Below are positions 45,761 to 53,785 of a stretch of DNA of 64,000 bases, piece after piece; positions within the stretch are counted from its first letter, which is position 1, and each line of letters starts with the position of its first letter. The position numbers and the translations under genes are program-made. Below the pieces are notes generated by a model that saw only the letters and a program-made list of their open reading frames with translations, was not told the origin of the DNA and ran no database searches. The stretch comes from Pseudonocardia sp. (GTDB lineage Bacteria; Actinomycetota; Actinomycetes; Mycobacteriales; Pseudonocardiaceae), in the NCBI RefSeq assembly GCF_025465255.1, contig NZ_JAODNI010000112.1:62001-126000 (forward strand), read 5' to 3'.

Positions 45761-46929
45761 CGCGCGCCGAAGGCCGGCGGTGTGGCGCCGGGCGGGCGGG
45801 CGGAGCCCCGCGAGAGGGCGAACCGCTCGTCGGCGTCCGGGGCGAGCTCGACGCCCAGCCCGGGCGCGTCCTGCGCGGCCAGGTACCCGTCCTTCACCAC
45901 CAGCGGGTCGACCAGCATCCCGTCCCAGCCCGGCCCGCCGTAGGCGTCGACCTCGATCAGCGGGGTGTTCTCGCAGGCCAGGATCATGTGCAGGCCTGCG
46001 GCCAGCGCGATCCCGGTGCCCGAGGAGCAGGCGATGTGCGGGATGCAGCTGAGGTTCCAGGTGCTGGCCATGTCGGCCACCCGCTTCGCCTCGGAGATCC
46101 CGCCGACGCTGGTGGCGTCGGGCTGCAGGATGTCGAAGGTCCGCCGGGTGAGCAGGTCGATGAACTCGAACCGGGTCAGGAGGGACTCCCCGCCCGACAG
46201 CTTGAGCGAGACCCGGTCCGCCAGCCACGTGTGGTCGTCGGCGTACTGGGTCAGGCTGCGCGCGAGGATCGGCTCCTCGAGCCAGGCCACGTTCAGGCCC
46301 TCGAGCTCGCGGGCGAGCTGCAGGGCCCCGCGCCGGTCGTAGGACATGTTGGCGTCCACCCCGAGGTCGACGCCGGGGCCGACGGCGTCGCGCACCGAGC
46401 CGACCAGGTGCACGGCGTCGCCGATGTCCCCGAGGACCCGCAGCTTCATCGCGGTGTAGCCGTCGGCCACCGCCCGCCGGGCCTCGTCGACGATCTGGTC
46501 GACCGGCTTGAGCGAGGGCGCGAAGTACGCCCGCACCTTCGACTTGGAGGAGCCCAGCAGCCGGTGGACCGGCTGGCCGGCGATCTTGCCCAGCAGGTCC
46601 CACAGCGCGATGTCGATGCCGCTGAGGGCATAGGTCTCGATCCCGCGGCGGCCCCACATGTGGGTCGCGTCGAGCATCTGCTGCCAGAGGGCGCCGATGT
46701 CACGGGGGTCCTTGCCGACGAGCATCGGGGCGAGCTGCTGGTTGATGATCGGCCCGACGGTCGGGAAGTACTCCGAGGAGAACCCGGCCTCGCCGATCCC
46801 GACCAGGCCTTCGTCGGTGGTGACCCGGACGACGATGCCGCCCTTCGACGTGACCACCATGGCGCCCCACCGCAGCGGCTCGTCGAGCGGTGACCCGAGT
46901 GGCGTCGCCTCGACGCTGGTGATCCGCAT
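45757..46929 (-). CDS. Enolase-superfamily (mandelate racemase/MLE) sugar-acid dehydratase
   Basis: 390 residues. The capping domain (TSVEATPLGSPLDEPLRWGA) is followed by the TIM barrel with catalytic Lys motif YTAMKLRVLGDIGDA, metal ligands DLGVDANMSYDRRGALQLAR (Asp), LNVAWLEEPILARSL (Glu) and the later SLKLSGGESLLTRF, with DATSVGGISEAKRVADMA and IPHIACSSGTGIALAAG (catalytic His). These residues fit an acid-sugar dehydratase producing a 2-keto-3-deoxy sugar acid; gluconate or galactonate are possible substrates. Its stop overlaps the lactonase start, and its ATG shares a base with the preceding gene's stop (TGATG). Confidence 0.92.
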   Translation of the reverse strand: MRITSVEATPLGSPLDEPLRWGAMVVTSKGGIVVRVTTDEGLVGIGEAGFSSEYFPTVGPIINQQLAPMLVGKDPRDIGALWQQMLDATHMWGRRGIETYALSGIDIALWDLLGKIAGQPVHRLLGSSKSKVRAYFAPSLKPVDQIVDEARRAVADGYTAMKLRVLGDIGDAVHLVGSVRDAVGPGVDLGVDANMSYDRRGALQLARELEGLNVAWLEEPILARSLTQYADDHTWLADRVSLKLSGGESLLTRFEFIDLLTRRTFDILQPDATSVGGISEAKRVADMASTWNLSCIPHIACSSGTGIALAAGLHMILACENTPLIEVDAYGGPGWDGMLVDPLVVKDGYLAAQDAPGLGVELAPDADERFALSRGSARPPGATPPAFGAR

Positions 46930-47627
46930 CAGCCGGCCTTCCCGAGGTGCGGGACGAGCTCGTTCCAGTCGTACTCACCGACGAAGTACTCGGTGGTGCT
47001 GTAGGTGCCGTCCATGGTGTCCTTCAGCGACTTCGGGCCGGGGAAGCCGATGACCTTCCAGCCGATCCGGTCCTTGTTCCCGCCGTAGACGGGGTCGCAG
47101 TAGAAGCCCTGCCGGGTGTGCAGGCACAGCGCCTCGAAGAACGGCAGGCCCTGGTCGAACGTGCCCTGCAGGAACGTCCCGACCGCGAGGCTCGAGCCGA
47201 GGGTGACGGGGCCCGGCTTCGGCGCACCGGAGAAGGCCTCGAGCGCCAGGTCCTGCTCAGCCTCCGTGAGCTCGATGAAGGCCTTGGCGAACTGTTCCCG
47301 GGCCGCGGCGTCGAGGGCCGCGATGCCCTCCCGGTAGGTCTGTTGCATGTCGTACATGCGCGAGCGCCAGGCGTCGGCGAACTTGCCGGTCAGCTTGAGG
47401 AACCCGCTGCCGTCCGCGGCGGCGAAGATGTAGTCGATGCCGGACAGGTAGCGGTCGATGAACACGACCACGCGGGCCTCGCGGGCGCCCGGGTCGTGGT
47501 CGGTGGGGATGATGCGGGCGGTGGCCGCCTCGATCGTGTCCCACTCGTGGTCGGTGAAGAACAGGCGCTCGTCGGAGTCGGGATCGATCGGGGAACCGAC
47601 GATCTCCCAGTCGGCCTTCAGGGTCAT
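46929..47627 (-). CDS. Gluconate 2-dehydrogenase subunit 3-like protein (pair with GMC-1)
   Basis: 232 residues from ATG 47627 (AAAGGAGGAC upstream). LFFTDHEWDTIEAATARIIP and VVVFIDRYLSGIDYIF are the defining start of the subunit-3 family. Further conserved elements are LGKFADAWRSRMYDMQQTYR-like (here LTGKFADAWRSRMYDMQQTY), FEALCLHTRQGFYCDPVYGG and DRIGWKVIGFPGPK. In membrane gluconate and glucoside 3-dehydrogenases this small subunit partners the FAD subunit and is exported by Tat; here no Tat signal precedes it. The gene follows the GMC-1 gene by 28 bases, so the two likely form a cytosolic complex. Confidence 0.93.
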   Translation of the reverse strand: MTLKADWEIVGSPIDPDSDERLFFTDHEWDTIEAATARIIPTDHDPGAREARVVVFIDRYLSGIDYIFAAADGSGFLKLTGKFADAWRSRMYDMQQTYREGIAALDAAAREQFAKAFIELTEAEQDLALEAFSGAPKPGPVTLGSSLAVGTFLQGTFDQGLPFFEALCLHTRQGFYCDPVYGGNKDRIGWKVIGFPGPKSLKDTMDGTYSTTEYFVGEYDWNELVPHLGKAG

Positions 47628-47655
47628 GACGTCCTCCTTTCCTCGGGGTTGGGGT

Positions 47656-49323
47656 TCAGGCGACCTTGATGTGCTCATCACGGCCCTTGGACCAGGCGTC
47701 CGCGATGTAGTCCGACACCCGCCAGGCGTTGGCCATCATGGTCAGCGTCGGGTTGACACCGGTCGAGGTCGGGAAGCAGGACCCGTCGACGACGAAGAGG
47801 TTGTCGACGTCGTGGGACTGGCACCACTCGTTGAGCACCGTGTTCGACGGATCGGTGCCCATCCGGGCCGTCCCGTGCTGGTGGCAGGTGTTGCCGGTCA
47901 TCCGGTCCAGGTAGACCGGGACGGTCTTGCGCGCGCCGGCGACCTGCAGGATCTCCGCGTTCTTGTCGACCTGCCACTTGCTCATGGCCACGTCGTTGCC
48001 GTGCGGCTTGTGCGTGATCCGGGCGACCGGGAGGCCCCAGGCGTCCTTCACCGTCGGGTCGAGGTCGACGCGGTTCCCCTCGACCGGCATGTCGTGCAGG
48101 ATCGCGCCGATCTTCATCGCGAAGTTGAAGTAGCTGCGGTCGGCGTCCTTGAGCGACTGGCCCCACTGCGGCCGGCCGGGGAAGACCCAGTTGATCGGGT
48201 GGCACGTCTGAGAGGCCGAGATCAGGCAGCCGCCGATGTGCCCGCGGTTCTCGTCGGTCTCGTAGAACTCGAAGGTGCCGCCGCTGATGTAGTTGCCGGC
48301 CCAGCCGTGCAGCGGGTCGTCGATCTCCTGGTCGAACAGGCCGACCGCGAAGACGTACTCGTGGAAGGTCGCGTTCTTGCCGACCATGCCGCTGGAGTTG
48401 CCCAGGCCCTCGGGGAACTGCGGGGACCTCGACATCAGCATCAGCCGCGCGGACTCGATCGCGCCGAGCCCGAGGACGACGACCTTCGCCTCCTGGGCGA
48501 CCTCGTTGCCGTCCGGGTCGATGTAGACGACGCCGGTGGCCTTGCCGTCCTTGCCGACCGTGATCTCCCGGACGAAGGACTCCGAGCGCAGCTCGAAGTT
48601 GCCGGTGGCGACGGCCTCGGGGATGAACGTGGTCAGCGTGTTCGACCGCGCCGTGCTCGGGTCGCCGTACTGGTTCCAGAAGCTGGTGGTGTTGAACGGG
48701 TCGCGGCCCTTGTGGTTGTTCGTCACCATCGCGTGCGGGATGGGGAAGCCGTTGATCCCCATCTTGTTGCAGGCCTCGTAGAAGCGCTTGCCGAACTTCG
48801 TCGGGCCCAGCGGCTCGCTCGGGTAGGCCTTGCTGCGGAAGGGCTCGTACTTGTCGGCGCCGGCGATGCCGGAGATGCCGAACTCCCACTCCACCTTGGT
48901 CAGGTAGGGCTCGAGGTGCTCGTAGCGGATCGGCCAGTCGGCCAGGCTCGCGCCCTCGATGTCACCGTGCAGGCTGCGGACCATGAAGTCCGACTCGCGC
49001 GGCCGGGGCACCCAGCCGGCCCAGTGGTTCGTGCCGCCACCGACCAGCTGCGGGGTCGGCGAGAACGGGAAGCGCTCGGCCTCGGAGGTCTCGTCGTGGC
49101 GCAGTGTGCGGGGGAACAGGTTCGGGTCCGGCCACAGGTAGTTGCGGTTGACGTACTTGAGCTCGTCGCCGGAGTAGTGGTCCTGGGCCGACAGCCACGG
49201 GCCGCGGTCGAAGCCGACGACCTTGAGGCCGGCTTCGCTGAGCACCTTGGCCGCGGTGGCCCCGGTGGCCCCGAGTCCGACGACGATCGCATCGACCTGC
49301 TCGGGCTTCTTGACGTGACGCAC
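47656..49323 (-). CDS. GMC-family FAD-dependent oxidoreductase 1
   Basis: 555 residues from GTG 49323 (GAGAGGAGAG upstream). FAD-binding AIVVGLGATGATAAKVLSEA, LVGGGTNHWAGWVPRPRESD (second FAD signature), VVVLGLGAIESARLMLMSRS, and the C-terminal GMC domain with GNTCHQHGTARMGTDPSNTV and NLFVVDGSCFPTSTGVNPTL (active-site His and Asn region). It resembles the large subunit of gluconate 2-dehydrogenase and glucoside 3-dehydrogenases. It would oxidise a sugar or sugar acid. The small subunit lies immediately downstream. It has no Tat signal or cytochrome partner. Confidence 0.94.
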   Translation of the reverse strand: MRHVKKPEQVDAIVVGLGATGATAAKVLSEAGLKVVGFDRGPWLSAQDHYSGDELKYVNRNYLWPDPNLFPRTLRHDETSEAERFPFSPTPQLVGGGTNHWAGWVPRPRESDFMVRSLHGDIEGASLADWPIRYEHLEPYLTKVEWEFGISGIAGADKYEPFRSKAYPSEPLGPTKFGKRFYEACNKMGINGFPIPHAMVTNNHKGRDPFNTTSFWNQYGDPSTARSNTLTTFIPEAVATGNFELRSESFVREITVGKDGKATGVVYIDPDGNEVAQEAKVVVLGLGAIESARLMLMSRSPQFPEGLGNSSGMVGKNATFHEYVFAVGLFDQEIDDPLHGWAGNYISGGTFEFYETDENRGHIGGCLISASQTCHPINWVFPGRPQWGQSLKDADRSYFNFAMKIGAILHDMPVEGNRVDLDPTVKDAWGLPVARITHKPHGNDVAMSKWQVDKNAEILQVAGARKTVPVYLDRMTGNTCHQHGTARMGTDPSNTVLNEWCQSHDVDNLFVVDGSCFPTSTGVNPTLTMMANAWRVSDYIADAWSKGRDEHIKVA

Positions 49324-49376
49324 GTGCTCTCCTCTCCGCGCCCGCAGCAGTGCCGGCGCGTGATGGCGTGCCCCGG

Positions 49377-49398
49377 CCCGAGGGAGAGCGCCCTCGGG
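49377..49398 (-). terminator. Internal hairpin between the two GMC gene pairs
   Basis: CCCGAGGG, a six-base AGAGCG loop and CCCTCGGG form a perfect eight-pair stem in the 107-base gap between GMC-2 and GMC-1, the largest internal gap of the operon. It may weaken read-through or stabilise the upstream message, giving differing levels of the two pairs. No T-run is present. Confidence 0.5.
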
Positions 49399-49430
49399 CG
49401 GGGTGACGGGGTGGGGGTCGGACGCGCGCG

Positions 49431-51092
49431 CTACAGCGCGGGCGCTTCCGCGTTGCTCGGGGTCGTCGTCTGCGACGCGATGTCCCGGTGGCGGCGCTTG
49501 ATGTACTCGGCGGCCCGGACCGCGACGGCCTGCAGCGTGCTGGTCGGGTTCACCGCGGCGCCCGTGGTGAGCGAGCTGGCGTCGGTGATGAACAGGTTGG
49601 GCAGGTCCCAGGTCTGGTTCCACTTGTTGGTGACCGAGTCCTCGGGCGTGTTGCCCATCCGGCAGGTGCCCATGATGTGCCAGCCGGGCGGCGGCGCGTC
49701 GATGCCGCCGATGCCCGTCGTGGTGGTGTCGATGACGCCGCCGGCCGCGTCCGCGGCCTCGCGGGCCCGCTGCTGCCCCCACTCGACGAGCCGGCGGTCG
49801 TTCTCGTGCAGCTCGTAGTGGACGTGCGGCGCGGGGAGCCCGCTGGAGTCCTTCACCTCGGGGTCGAGGGTGACCCGGTTGGTGCGGACCGGCAGGTCCT
49901 CGCCCTGGACGTAGACCAGCGCGTGCCGGCCGAAGTGGTCGTCGAAGAACCTGCGGTGCCCGGCGCCCCAGGGGGCCGTGTTGCCGGTGTTCGTCCCGAG
50001 CGCGCTGGTGGCGGCACCCAGCGAGGTGCCGACCTGCAGCGAGAAGCCGTTGACGAAGCCGCGCGACGGGTCGCTGTCGTAGAACTCCTGACTGTAGAGC
50101 ACGGCGGGCTCCGGGCCCTTGAAGCCCTCGAGCGGCTCGTCGAACCAGAAGTCGACGAAGGACCAGCTGTGGTACATCAGGTGCGTGCCGACGAGGCCGT
50201 TGGAGTTGGCCAGCCCGTCCGGGTGGCCGTTCTGGGCGGACATCAGCAGCAGCCGGGGCGTGCCGATCGAGTTCGCGGCGACCACCACGATCCCGGCCCG
50301 CACCTCGTGGTGCTGCCCGGTGACCCGGTCGATGTAGGTGGCGCCGGTGGCGCGGCCGCCCTTCGCGTTGATCTGCTCGACGCGCGCGTTCACCCGCAGG
50401 TCGACCCCGTTGCGCAGGGCCGCCGGCCAGTAGGACACGTCCGTCGAGGCGATCGAGTGCCGGGGGCAGCCGGCGAGGCAGAAACCGCAGTCGTTGCACG
50501 CCAGGCGGGCGTCCTTGGCGCGGGTGAGGATCGCGTTGTCCGCGGGCCACCAGTGCCAGCCGAGCTTGTCGAAGCCCGAGCCCATCTTGTGGCCGACCTT
50601 GCCGCCTCGGCTGGCCGGGCCCCAGCCCTCGGGGCGCGCCGGGTTGCCGGGGTCACCGGTCCGGCGCGCGACGCCGATCTCGGCGTCGTTGATCGCGTAG
50701 AACGGCTCGAGCTCCTCGTAGGAGATCGGCCAGTCGATCGTGCCCTCGACGCCGTGCTCGGTGCCCTTGCGGAAGTCGACGGGCTTGAACCGGGGCCACG
50801 CCGCCGCGTAGTGCAGCGTGGAGCCGCCCACCCCGGTGAAGGTGTACGGCGTGGTGTTGCCGGTGACCGGGTAGTCCTCGGGGAACCGGCGGACGTTGGG
50901 CTCGAACGACCAGCTCCGCTTGCGCTCGAGCTCCCACCCGTCGTACATGTGCGGGTGCTCCATCGCGTGGACCCAGTCGCCCTGCTCGAGGCAGACGACC
51001 TTGATCCCGGCGTCGCTGAGCCGCTTGCTCACCGCTCCGCCGCCCGCGCCGGCCCCGATCACCAGGACGTCGGTCTCGGTGTACGCCGCCAT
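49431..51092 (-). CDS. GMC-family FAD-dependent oxidoreductase 2 with a CxxCxxCxxxC motif
   Basis: 553 residues from ATG 51092. FAD-binding VLVIGAGAGGGAVSKRLSDA, GGSTLHYAAAWPRF, and the C-terminal PPPGWHIMGTCRMGNTPEDS with NLFITDASSLTTGAAVNPTS. The insert LACNDCGFCLAGCPRHS (Cys 199, 202, 205, 209) resembles an iron-sulfur or structural motif found in bacterial FAD glucose dehydrogenases; whether it binds a cluster is untested. The subunit-3-like gene lies just upstream and shares one base with this start (TGATG). No Tat signal is seen. It may oxidise a different sugar than GMC-1. Confidence 0.94.
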   Translation of the reverse strand: MAAYTETDVLVIGAGAGGGAVSKRLSDAGIKVVCLEQGDWVHAMEHPHMYDGWELERKRSWSFEPNVRRFPEDYPVTGNTTPYTFTGVGGSTLHYAAAWPRFKPVDFRKGTEHGVEGTIDWPISYEELEPFYAINDAEIGVARRTGDPGNPARPEGWGPASRGGKVGHKMGSGFDKLGWHWWPADNAILTRAKDARLACNDCGFCLAGCPRHSIASTDVSYWPAALRNGVDLRVNARVEQINAKGGRATGATYIDRVTGQHHEVRAGIVVVAANSIGTPRLLLMSAQNGHPDGLANSNGLVGTHLMYHSWSFVDFWFDEPLEGFKGPEPAVLYSQEFYDSDPSRGFVNGFSLQVGTSLGAATSALGTNTGNTAPWGAGHRRFFDDHFGRHALVYVQGEDLPVRTNRVTLDPEVKDSSGLPAPHVHYELHENDRRLVEWGQQRAREAADAAGGVIDTTTTGIGGIDAPPPGWHIMGTCRMGNTPEDSVTNKWNQTWDLPNLFITDASSLTTGAAVNPTSTLQAVAVRAAEYIKRRHRDIASQTTTPSNAEAPAL

Positions 51093-51697
51093 CAGTTCTC
51101 TCCTGCTTCCCGGGCCTGCCGTGCCGAACACATCGGGAGGTCGGCGGGGATCGCGACCCGCCGCACGTCCTCGGTCCGGATGTAGGTGCCGCGGACGCGG
51201 CTCAGCAGCTCGTCGTCCCAGTCGTCCATGACGTCGGAGTAGCCGTAGGGCTGCGGCGTGTTGCGGTAGTCCCGGCCCGCGGGCAGGCGGTTGATGGCCC
51301 GGATGACCTCGGGCCGGGAGTAGTACGCGTGGTAGACGACGTCCCGCAGGCGCGTGAAGAACTCCGGCTCGTCGCGCTCCAGCCCTTCCAGGACCGTCAC
51401 GCGCCGCGCGGAGGCGGCGTCGGCGAACTCCTGCCCGAGCCCGTCGAGGCGGGCCCGGAAGTCGTCCTCACCGAGGAACGGGAACCACTTGGGCTCCAGC
51501 CCCGACGGCGTCACGTACCGGGCGATGAACGAGATCACGTCGACCTCGCTGGGCGCCGGGAAGCCGCCGCCGCCCGGGATGAGCTCGTCCGCCGCGGCGT
51601 CGAGCACCGCGGTCTGCGCCCCGCTCAGCCGGATTCCCGGTAACCAGCCGCCGATCGGCGGCTTGGCGTCACGGGGTGTCACGCTCAGTTCGGTCAC
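51092..51697 (-). CDS. Gluconate 2-dehydrogenase subunit 3-like protein (pair with GMC-2)
   Basis: 201 residues from GTG 51697 (AAAGGAGAGG upstream; a longer frame begins at 51727). Family elements are LSGAQTAVLDAAADELIPGG, VISFIARYVTPSGLEPK and RLRDVVYHAYYSRPEVIRAI with YGYSDVMDDWDDELLSR. It is shorter than its paralogue at 46.9 kb and shares only family features. No Tat signal. The stop and the GMC-2 start share a base, so a one-to-one complex is very likely. Confidence 0.9.
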   Translation of the reverse strand: MTELSVTPRDAKPPIGGWLPGIRLSGAQTAVLDAAADELIPGGGGFPAPSEVDVISFIARYVTPSGLEPKWFPFLGEDDFRARLDGLGQEFADAASARRVTVLEGLERDEPEFFTRLRDVVYHAYYSRPEVIRAINRLPAGRDYRNTPQPYGYSDVMDDWDDELLSRVRGTYIRTEDVRRVAIPADLPMCSARQAREAGEN

Positions 51698-51736
51698 GAT
51701 CCCTCTCCTTTGTGGGACGTCGTCCACCGGTGTGGA

Positions 51737-52261
51737 TCAGGCGCGCTCGAGGTAGTTGACGATCGCCCGGCCGAAGTCGGGCAGGTCGACCGGCGTGCGG
51801 GAGGTGATGACGTTGCCGTCCTCGACGACCGGCGCGTCGACCCAGGTGCCGCCGGCGTTCTCGACGTCGGTCCTGATCGGCAGGTAGCCGGTGATCTTGC
51901 GGCCCTTGGTGGCGCCGGCGGAGGCGAGCATCCAGCCGCCGTGGCAGATCGCGGCGACGAGCTTGCCGGACTCGTAGGCGTCCTTGACGAGGTCGATCAT
52001 CTCCGGGTGCAGGCGCATGTTGTCGGGCGCGAACCCGCCGGGGATGACGACGGCGTCGAAGTCGGAGGCCGAGACCTCGGAGGCGGCGGCGTCCGCCTCC
52101 ATCGGGTAGTGCTCCTTGCTGTCGTAGCTGCCCTTGGTGCCGCTACCGATCACCTTCACGTCGGCGCCCGCCTCCTGCAGGCGCAGGTAGGGGTACCAGC
52201 CCTCGAGGATCTGGTACTCGTCCTCGATCAGCAGGGCGACCTTCTTGCCGGAAATCGACAT
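51737..52261 (-). CDS. DJ-1/PfpI-family protein
   Basis: 174 residues. The glutamine-amidotransferase-like fold is shown by KVALLIEDEYQILEGWYPYL, FDAVVIPGGFAPDNMRLHPE and LVAAICHGGWMLASAGATKG with the nucleophile Cys (about residue 106) and neighbouring His. DGNVITSRTPVDLPDFGRAI completes it. Family members include proteases, glyoxalases and deglycases; glyoxal detoxification would fit sugar oxidation but is not shown. It is the second gene of the operon, 39 bases before the GMC-2 small subunit. Confidence 0.92.
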   Translation of the reverse strand: MSISGKKVALLIEDEYQILEGWYPYLRLQEAGADVKVIGSGTKGSYDSKEHYPMEADAAASEVSASDFDAVVIPGGFAPDNMRLHPEMIDLVKDAYESGKLVAAICHGGWMLASAGATKGRKITGYLPIRTDVENAGGTWVDAPVVEDGNVITSRTPVDLPDFGRAIVNYLERA

Positions 52262-52316
52262 CTCACGTCCTCGCGTTCGTCGGTTCGTCGGGGCTGTGCG
52301 GGGTGTTCCGGCGCGC

Positions 52317-53018
52317 TCAGGCGTCGATCATCTGGAGGAACTCGATGCTGGTGCGCACGTCGCCGTGGTTGGCCTGGATCTGGCGCAGGGCCTCCCAGTG
52401 CTGCCCGTAGCCCATCGGGTCGTCCTTGCCCGAGGGGATGGCGGCGGTGGTGTCGGCCAGCACGACGATCTTGAAGTCCTGGTTCGCCCCGTCGATCGCG
52501 GTGGCGAGCTGGCAGTTGCCGGTGGACAGGCCCGCGACGACGAGGGTGTCGCAGCCGGCCCGGCGCATGTACTCGGTCAGCGCGGTGCCGTAGAACGAGC
52601 TGAAGCGGTGCTTGCGGATGACCGGCTCGTCGGGCAGGGGATTGAGCTCGTCGACCAGCTCGTCGCCGCCGTTGCCCCAGGACCCGGGGAACGTCGCCAG
52701 CTGGTCGACCAGGCCCCACTTCACATCGGCGAAGCCGGCGTCCTTGCCGTCCGGGCGCAGGCCCCAGAGCGACCACACGACCGGGATGCCCTTGGCGCGG
52801 CAGGCCTCGAGGACGTCGACGACGGGCTGGACGACGTCCTTGCCCTCGGGGGCGCCACCGACGCTGGGGATGTACATCGCGCCGCCGGGCTCCGCACACG
52901 CCTTCTGCATGTCCAGGACCAGCAGCATCGTCTTCTTCGGGTCGATCGTCGGCGCGAGCATGGCCGAGCGGTCGATGTGGTCGTCGATGTGCTTGTACGT
53001 GAAGTCGAGCGAGGACAT
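52317..53018 (-). CDS. Isochorismatase-family hydrolase
   Basis: 233 residues from ATG 53018 (AAAGGAGCAGC upstream). The catalytic triad positions are visible: TMLLVLDMQKACAEPGG (Asp), PVIRKHRFSSFYGTAL (Lys) and VVAGLSTGNCQLATAIDGAN (Cys). The family hydrolyses amides or ureas such as nicotinamide, N-carbamoylsarcosine or biuret. It opens the operon, downstream of the promoter/operator. Its relation to sugar catabolism is unclear: it may release sugar from an N-linked or other conjugate. Confidence 0.92.
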   Translation of the reverse strand: MSSLDFTYKHIDDHIDRSAMLAPTIDPKKTMLLVLDMQKACAEPGGAMYIPSVGGAPEGKDVVQPVVDVLEACRAKGIPVVWSLWGLRPDGKDAGFADVKWGLVDQLATFPGSWGNGGDELVDELNPLPDEPVIRKHRFSSFYGTALTEYMRRAGCDTLVVAGLSTGNCQLATAIDGANQDFKIVVLADTTAAIPSGKDDPMGYGQHWEALRQIQANHGDVRTSIEFLQMIDA

Positions 53019-53132
53019 CGCTGCTCCTTTGCGTTGATGCGAGTGATCGAAACGACGGGGTACGTTCACCTGGTCACGGCGCTCGTCCCGAAGGTCTCCG
53101 ACCGCCCGAGCCGGTAGAGCTCAGGTGATCAG

Positions 53133-53145
53133 GTGGTCTGACCAC
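53133..53145 (-). promoter_or_regulatory. Probable GntR/FadR operator
   Basis: GTGGTCAGACCAC (minus strand) is an almost perfect palindrome with a one-base centre and contains TGGTCAGACCA, which matches the FadR-subfamily consensus TNGTNNNACNA. It begins at the base after the -10 box and lies about 115 bases upstream of the isochorismatase start. A FadR-type regulator is encoded at the operon's end. Binding here would block transcription initiation. Confidence 0.75.
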
Positions 53146-53174
53146 TTTAACCCGGCGGTCGCCGGCCCTGTCAA
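53145..53174 (-). promoter_or_regulatory. Promoter of the sugar-catabolism operon
   Basis: On the minus strand, TTGACA (53174-53169) is followed by an 18-base spacer and TTAAAG (53150-53145). The -35 box is perfect and the -10 is a moderate match. The palindromic operator follows directly. The divergent fur gene starts 156 bases away on the other strand and needs its own promoter in the same region. Confidence 0.65.
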
Positions 53175-53329
53175 GAGTCTGTTCCGGGGGCTCTGGGCGG
53201 CTGTGGCACAGAAGCGCCGACATGGATCGGCCCTGCGTTGCTGGCGCTCGTGGCTAGCTTCCGAGCCCCACATGGTTCCGTTCCTCTACCGCAGGTTTGG
53301 GACGACCCTGGTGCGGGGACGCCCGACGC

Positions 53330-53785
53330 ATGGCGATAGGCCACGTGCCGGCGCAGATCGACGTGACGGCGCAGTTGAGGACCGCGGGCCTGCGGGTGAC
53401 CGCGCCGCGGAAGGCCGTGCTGACCTGGCTCGCCGGGCATCCGCATGCGACGGCGGACGAGGTTCGGGCCGGCGTCGCCGCCGAGCTCGGGTCGGTGTCG
53501 CACCAGACCGTCTACGACGTGCTCCGGGCCGGCTGCGACGCGGGCCTGGTCCGCGTCATCGAGCCCGCCGGCCTGCCGGCGCTGTTCGAGCGGCGCACCG
53601 GGGACAACCACCATCACGTCGTGTGCCGCGGATGCGGCAGGACCCAGGACGTCGACTGCGTGCAGGGTCGCGCACCGTGCCTGTCCCCCGACGACGACCA
53701 GGGGTTCACCGTCGACGAGGCGGAGATCCTCTTCTGGGGCCTCTGCCCGATCTGCAGGAGTAACCACCACGAGGAGCGGCGATGA
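53330..53785 (+). CDS. Fur-family metalloregulator
   Basis: 151 residues from ATG 53330. The winged helix domain contains [20 protein letters not shown] and [20 protein letters not shown]. The metal-binding half has [20 protein letters not shown] and the second Cys pair in [13 protein letters not shown]. It overlaps the catalase gene by four bases (ATGA at 53782-53785), as FurA does with katG in mycobacteria. It probably represses katA in response to iron or peroxide, with a binding site in its own upstream region. Confidence 0.93.
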   Translation: MAIGHVPAQIDVTAQLRTAGLRVTAPRKAVLTWLAGHPHATADEVRAGVAAELGSVSHQTVYDVLRAGCDAGLVRVIEPAGLPALFERRTGDNHHHVVCRGCGRTQDVDCVQGRAPCLSPDDDQGFTVDEAEILFWGLCPICRSNHHEERR

